The notes below the pieces were generated by a model, which was not told the origin of the DNA, did no database searches, and was given only the letters and a program-made list of their open reading frames with translations. From Dysgonamonadaceae bacterium (lineage in GTDB: Bacteria; Bacteroidota; Bacteroidia; Bacteroidales; Azobacteroidaceae): 6,953 bases of DNA. The position numbers and the translations under genes are program-made. The stretch covers positions 1-6,953 of the forward strand of contig JAIRSN010000187.1 of assembly GCA_031255425.1 (NCBI GenBank). The letters run 5' to 3'. How positions within the stretch are numbered: the first letter of the stretch is position 1; each line of letters starts with the position of its first letter. Shown one piece after another: positions 6,440-6,953 of this stretch.

Positions 6440-6584
6440 AAAGTGACTTGCGCCTTGCGGCTGCGCCGCCTACTGAGGTTGTTTTGTTATTAAAATTAGG
6501 TGGAAATGAGGTTTTGGGGATGCAATCTCTCGCCGGATACAGATACCCAAGGCGTTGCCGTTGGGCTGGGTTGAATATGCGGGC
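6440..6584. repeat. REP-like dispersed repeat segment (approximate limits)
   Basis: The segment contains a short hairpin, CCCAA-GGC-GTT-GCC-g-TTGGG (6546-6565), followed by GGGTTGAATATGCGGGC. From memory, strings very like ACCCAAGGCGTTGCC...TTGGGCTG and TTGAATATGCGGGC recur in many copies between genes of Bacteroidales, often misread as small ORFs. A frame starting at 6436 here gives just such a doubtful peptide. It also contains TGCGCCTTGCGGCTGCGCC, which can partly fold. The segment abuts the T run of the terminator exactly at 6584/6585. Only one copy is present in this window, so repetition is not shown here. Confidence 0.45.
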
Positions 6585-6629
6585 AAAAAAAAATAAAAGC
6601 GGTCGATGCCTGTTCCGGCACCGACCGCT
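6585..6629 (-). terminator. rho-independent terminator of the right-hand gene
   Basis: The stem pairs AGCGGTCG (6598-6605) with CGACCGCT (6622-6629) and TGCC with GGCA, with one A/C mismatch between them and a six-base loop (TGTTCC). On the minus strand it is followed by TTTTATTTTTTTTT (6597 down to 6585 plus the end of the stem). It starts 18 bp after the stop codon at 6648, a normal spacing. There is no T run on the other side, so it works only leftward. It separates the right-hand gene from the secreted-protein pair. Confidence 0.92.
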
Positions 6630-6647
6630 CCAATTATTTACGCACTT

Positions 6648-6953
6648 TTACTTGGTTTCCACGATATTAAACCCGGCGGTTATTTTTCCCTTATACTCCC
6701 CCTTGCCACGCACATCAATCAACGCCAGACCCGGCTGGTGATTATTCTTGTACGTGACTTCGAAATCTTCCTCGAAGACCAACTGTTTTTCTTCGTAGAA
6801 AACCTCCGGCAACACCGTGACCGGTATGCCCGCGAATACCTGATCCGGGATGGGCGGAACAACCGCTTTCTTAAGGTCGTGCTGTTTTTGATGATGCTCG
6901 TGTTCGTTGAAATAGGTGATATGGGCGTTCAGCTCGTTGACAAACGCCGTGTA
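6648..6953 (-). CDS. C-terminal end of a protein with an Ig-like domain, 5' part outside the window
   Basis: Only the last 101 residues are present. They start with a hydrophilic, His/Glu-rich, probably helical stretch (FVNELNAHITYFNEHEHHQK). From about residue 37 they run into a beta-rich domain: PDQVFAGIPVTVLPEVFYEE, then EEDFEVTYKNNHQPG, IDVRGKGEYKGKITAGFNI, ending VETK. The tail follows the pattern 'DYxVxYxNNxxxGxAxxxxxGxGxYxGxxxxxFxI' seen in repeated Ig-like domains of bacterial surface and phage-tail proteins. No full function can be given from this fragment; a surface, extracellular or phage structural protein are all possible. The reading frame is in phase to the window edge, and a strong terminator follows 18 bp downstream, so this is the last gene of its transcript. 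Confidence 0.75.
   Translation of the reverse strand, partial: YTAFVNELNAHITYFNEHEHHQKQHDLKKAVVPPIPDQVFAGIPVTVLPEVFYEEKQLVFEEDFEVTYKNNHQPGLALIDVRGKGEYKGKITAGFNIVETK

Larger units (their letters stand above)
5843..6584. other. 742-bp non-coding region with several inverted repeats
   Basis: This stretch separates the terminator of the right-hand gene from the two secreted-protein genes and must contain their promoter. I see no tRNA, rRNA or transposase. It holds, from left to right, a spaced inverted repeat (5901-6029), a 91-bp palindrome (6146-6236), an AT-rich stretch with T runs (about 6237-6392), a GC-rich patch (about 6393-6420) and a repeat-like segment (about 6440-6584). One candidate -7 box reads toward the gene pair (6344-6351). 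The AT-rich stretch shows nothing else I can name. Confidence 0.7.

Noticed and set aside
5843..6647. tRNA, small stable RNA or CRISPR array in the long intergenic region
   Set aside because: No cloverleaf with a TTCnA-type loop and CCA end and no regularly spaced direct repeats were seen; the repeats present are inverted.
6436..6741. 101-codon plus-strand ORF (MKSDLRLAAAPP...)
   Set aside because: It runs through the repeat-like segment and the terminator hairpin and then antisense to the end of the right-hand gene; it resembles the spurious peptides translated from this kind of Bacteroidales repeat.

Overview
The window looks like chromosomal DNA from a member of the Bacteroidota, most likely the Bacteroidales. 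Four things point there: a TAnnTTTG-type -7 box in front of an operon, genes that mostly lack a Shine-Dalgarno sequence, a DUF4861-type lipoprotein next to hexuronate genes, and secreted proteins with the 'xxIGxxxPxxSAILDL...GxLLPR' N-terminal module common in this phylum. All six genes that I accept lie on the minus strand, so transcription runs from high to low coordinates.

Reading in the direction of transcription, the right edge (6648-6953) holds the last 101 codons of a gene ending in an immunoglobulin-like fold. It is closed by a strong rho-independent terminator (6585-6629). About 740 bases without an accepted gene follow (5843-6584). They contain a dispersed-repeat/REP-like segment, an AT-rich stretch, a 91-bp near-perfect palindrome and a separate 12+5 bp inverted repeat around an 89-bp spacer. 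This is the least explained part of the window.

Next come two secreted-protein genes 17 bp apart. The first is a 100-residue protein consisting of a signal peptide and one small module (5540-5842). The second is a 460-residue protein that starts with the same module and continues through bacterial Ig-like (BIG2-type) domains into a cysteine-rich C-terminus (4140-5522). They look like two versions of one surface module.

After a 211-bp gap with a recognisable promoter comes a tight operon for hexuronate use: a DUF4861 lipoprotein (2723-3928), uronate isomerase UxaC (1305-2711) and tagaturonate reductase UxaB (1-1281, cut by the window edge). UxaC turns D-galacturonate into D-tagaturonate and UxaB reduces that to D-altronate. 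Altronate dehydratase (UxaA) and KDG-processing genes may follow outside the window. The DUF4861 protein leads the operon and is predicted to sit in the cell envelope, so it probably acts on a uronate-containing substrate before import, although its activity is not known to me.

No tRNA, rRNA, CRISPR array or transposase gene was found. I see no clear new multi-gene system. The best leads are the shared-module protein pair, the structured DNA upstream of it, and the unexplained first gene of the uronate operon.
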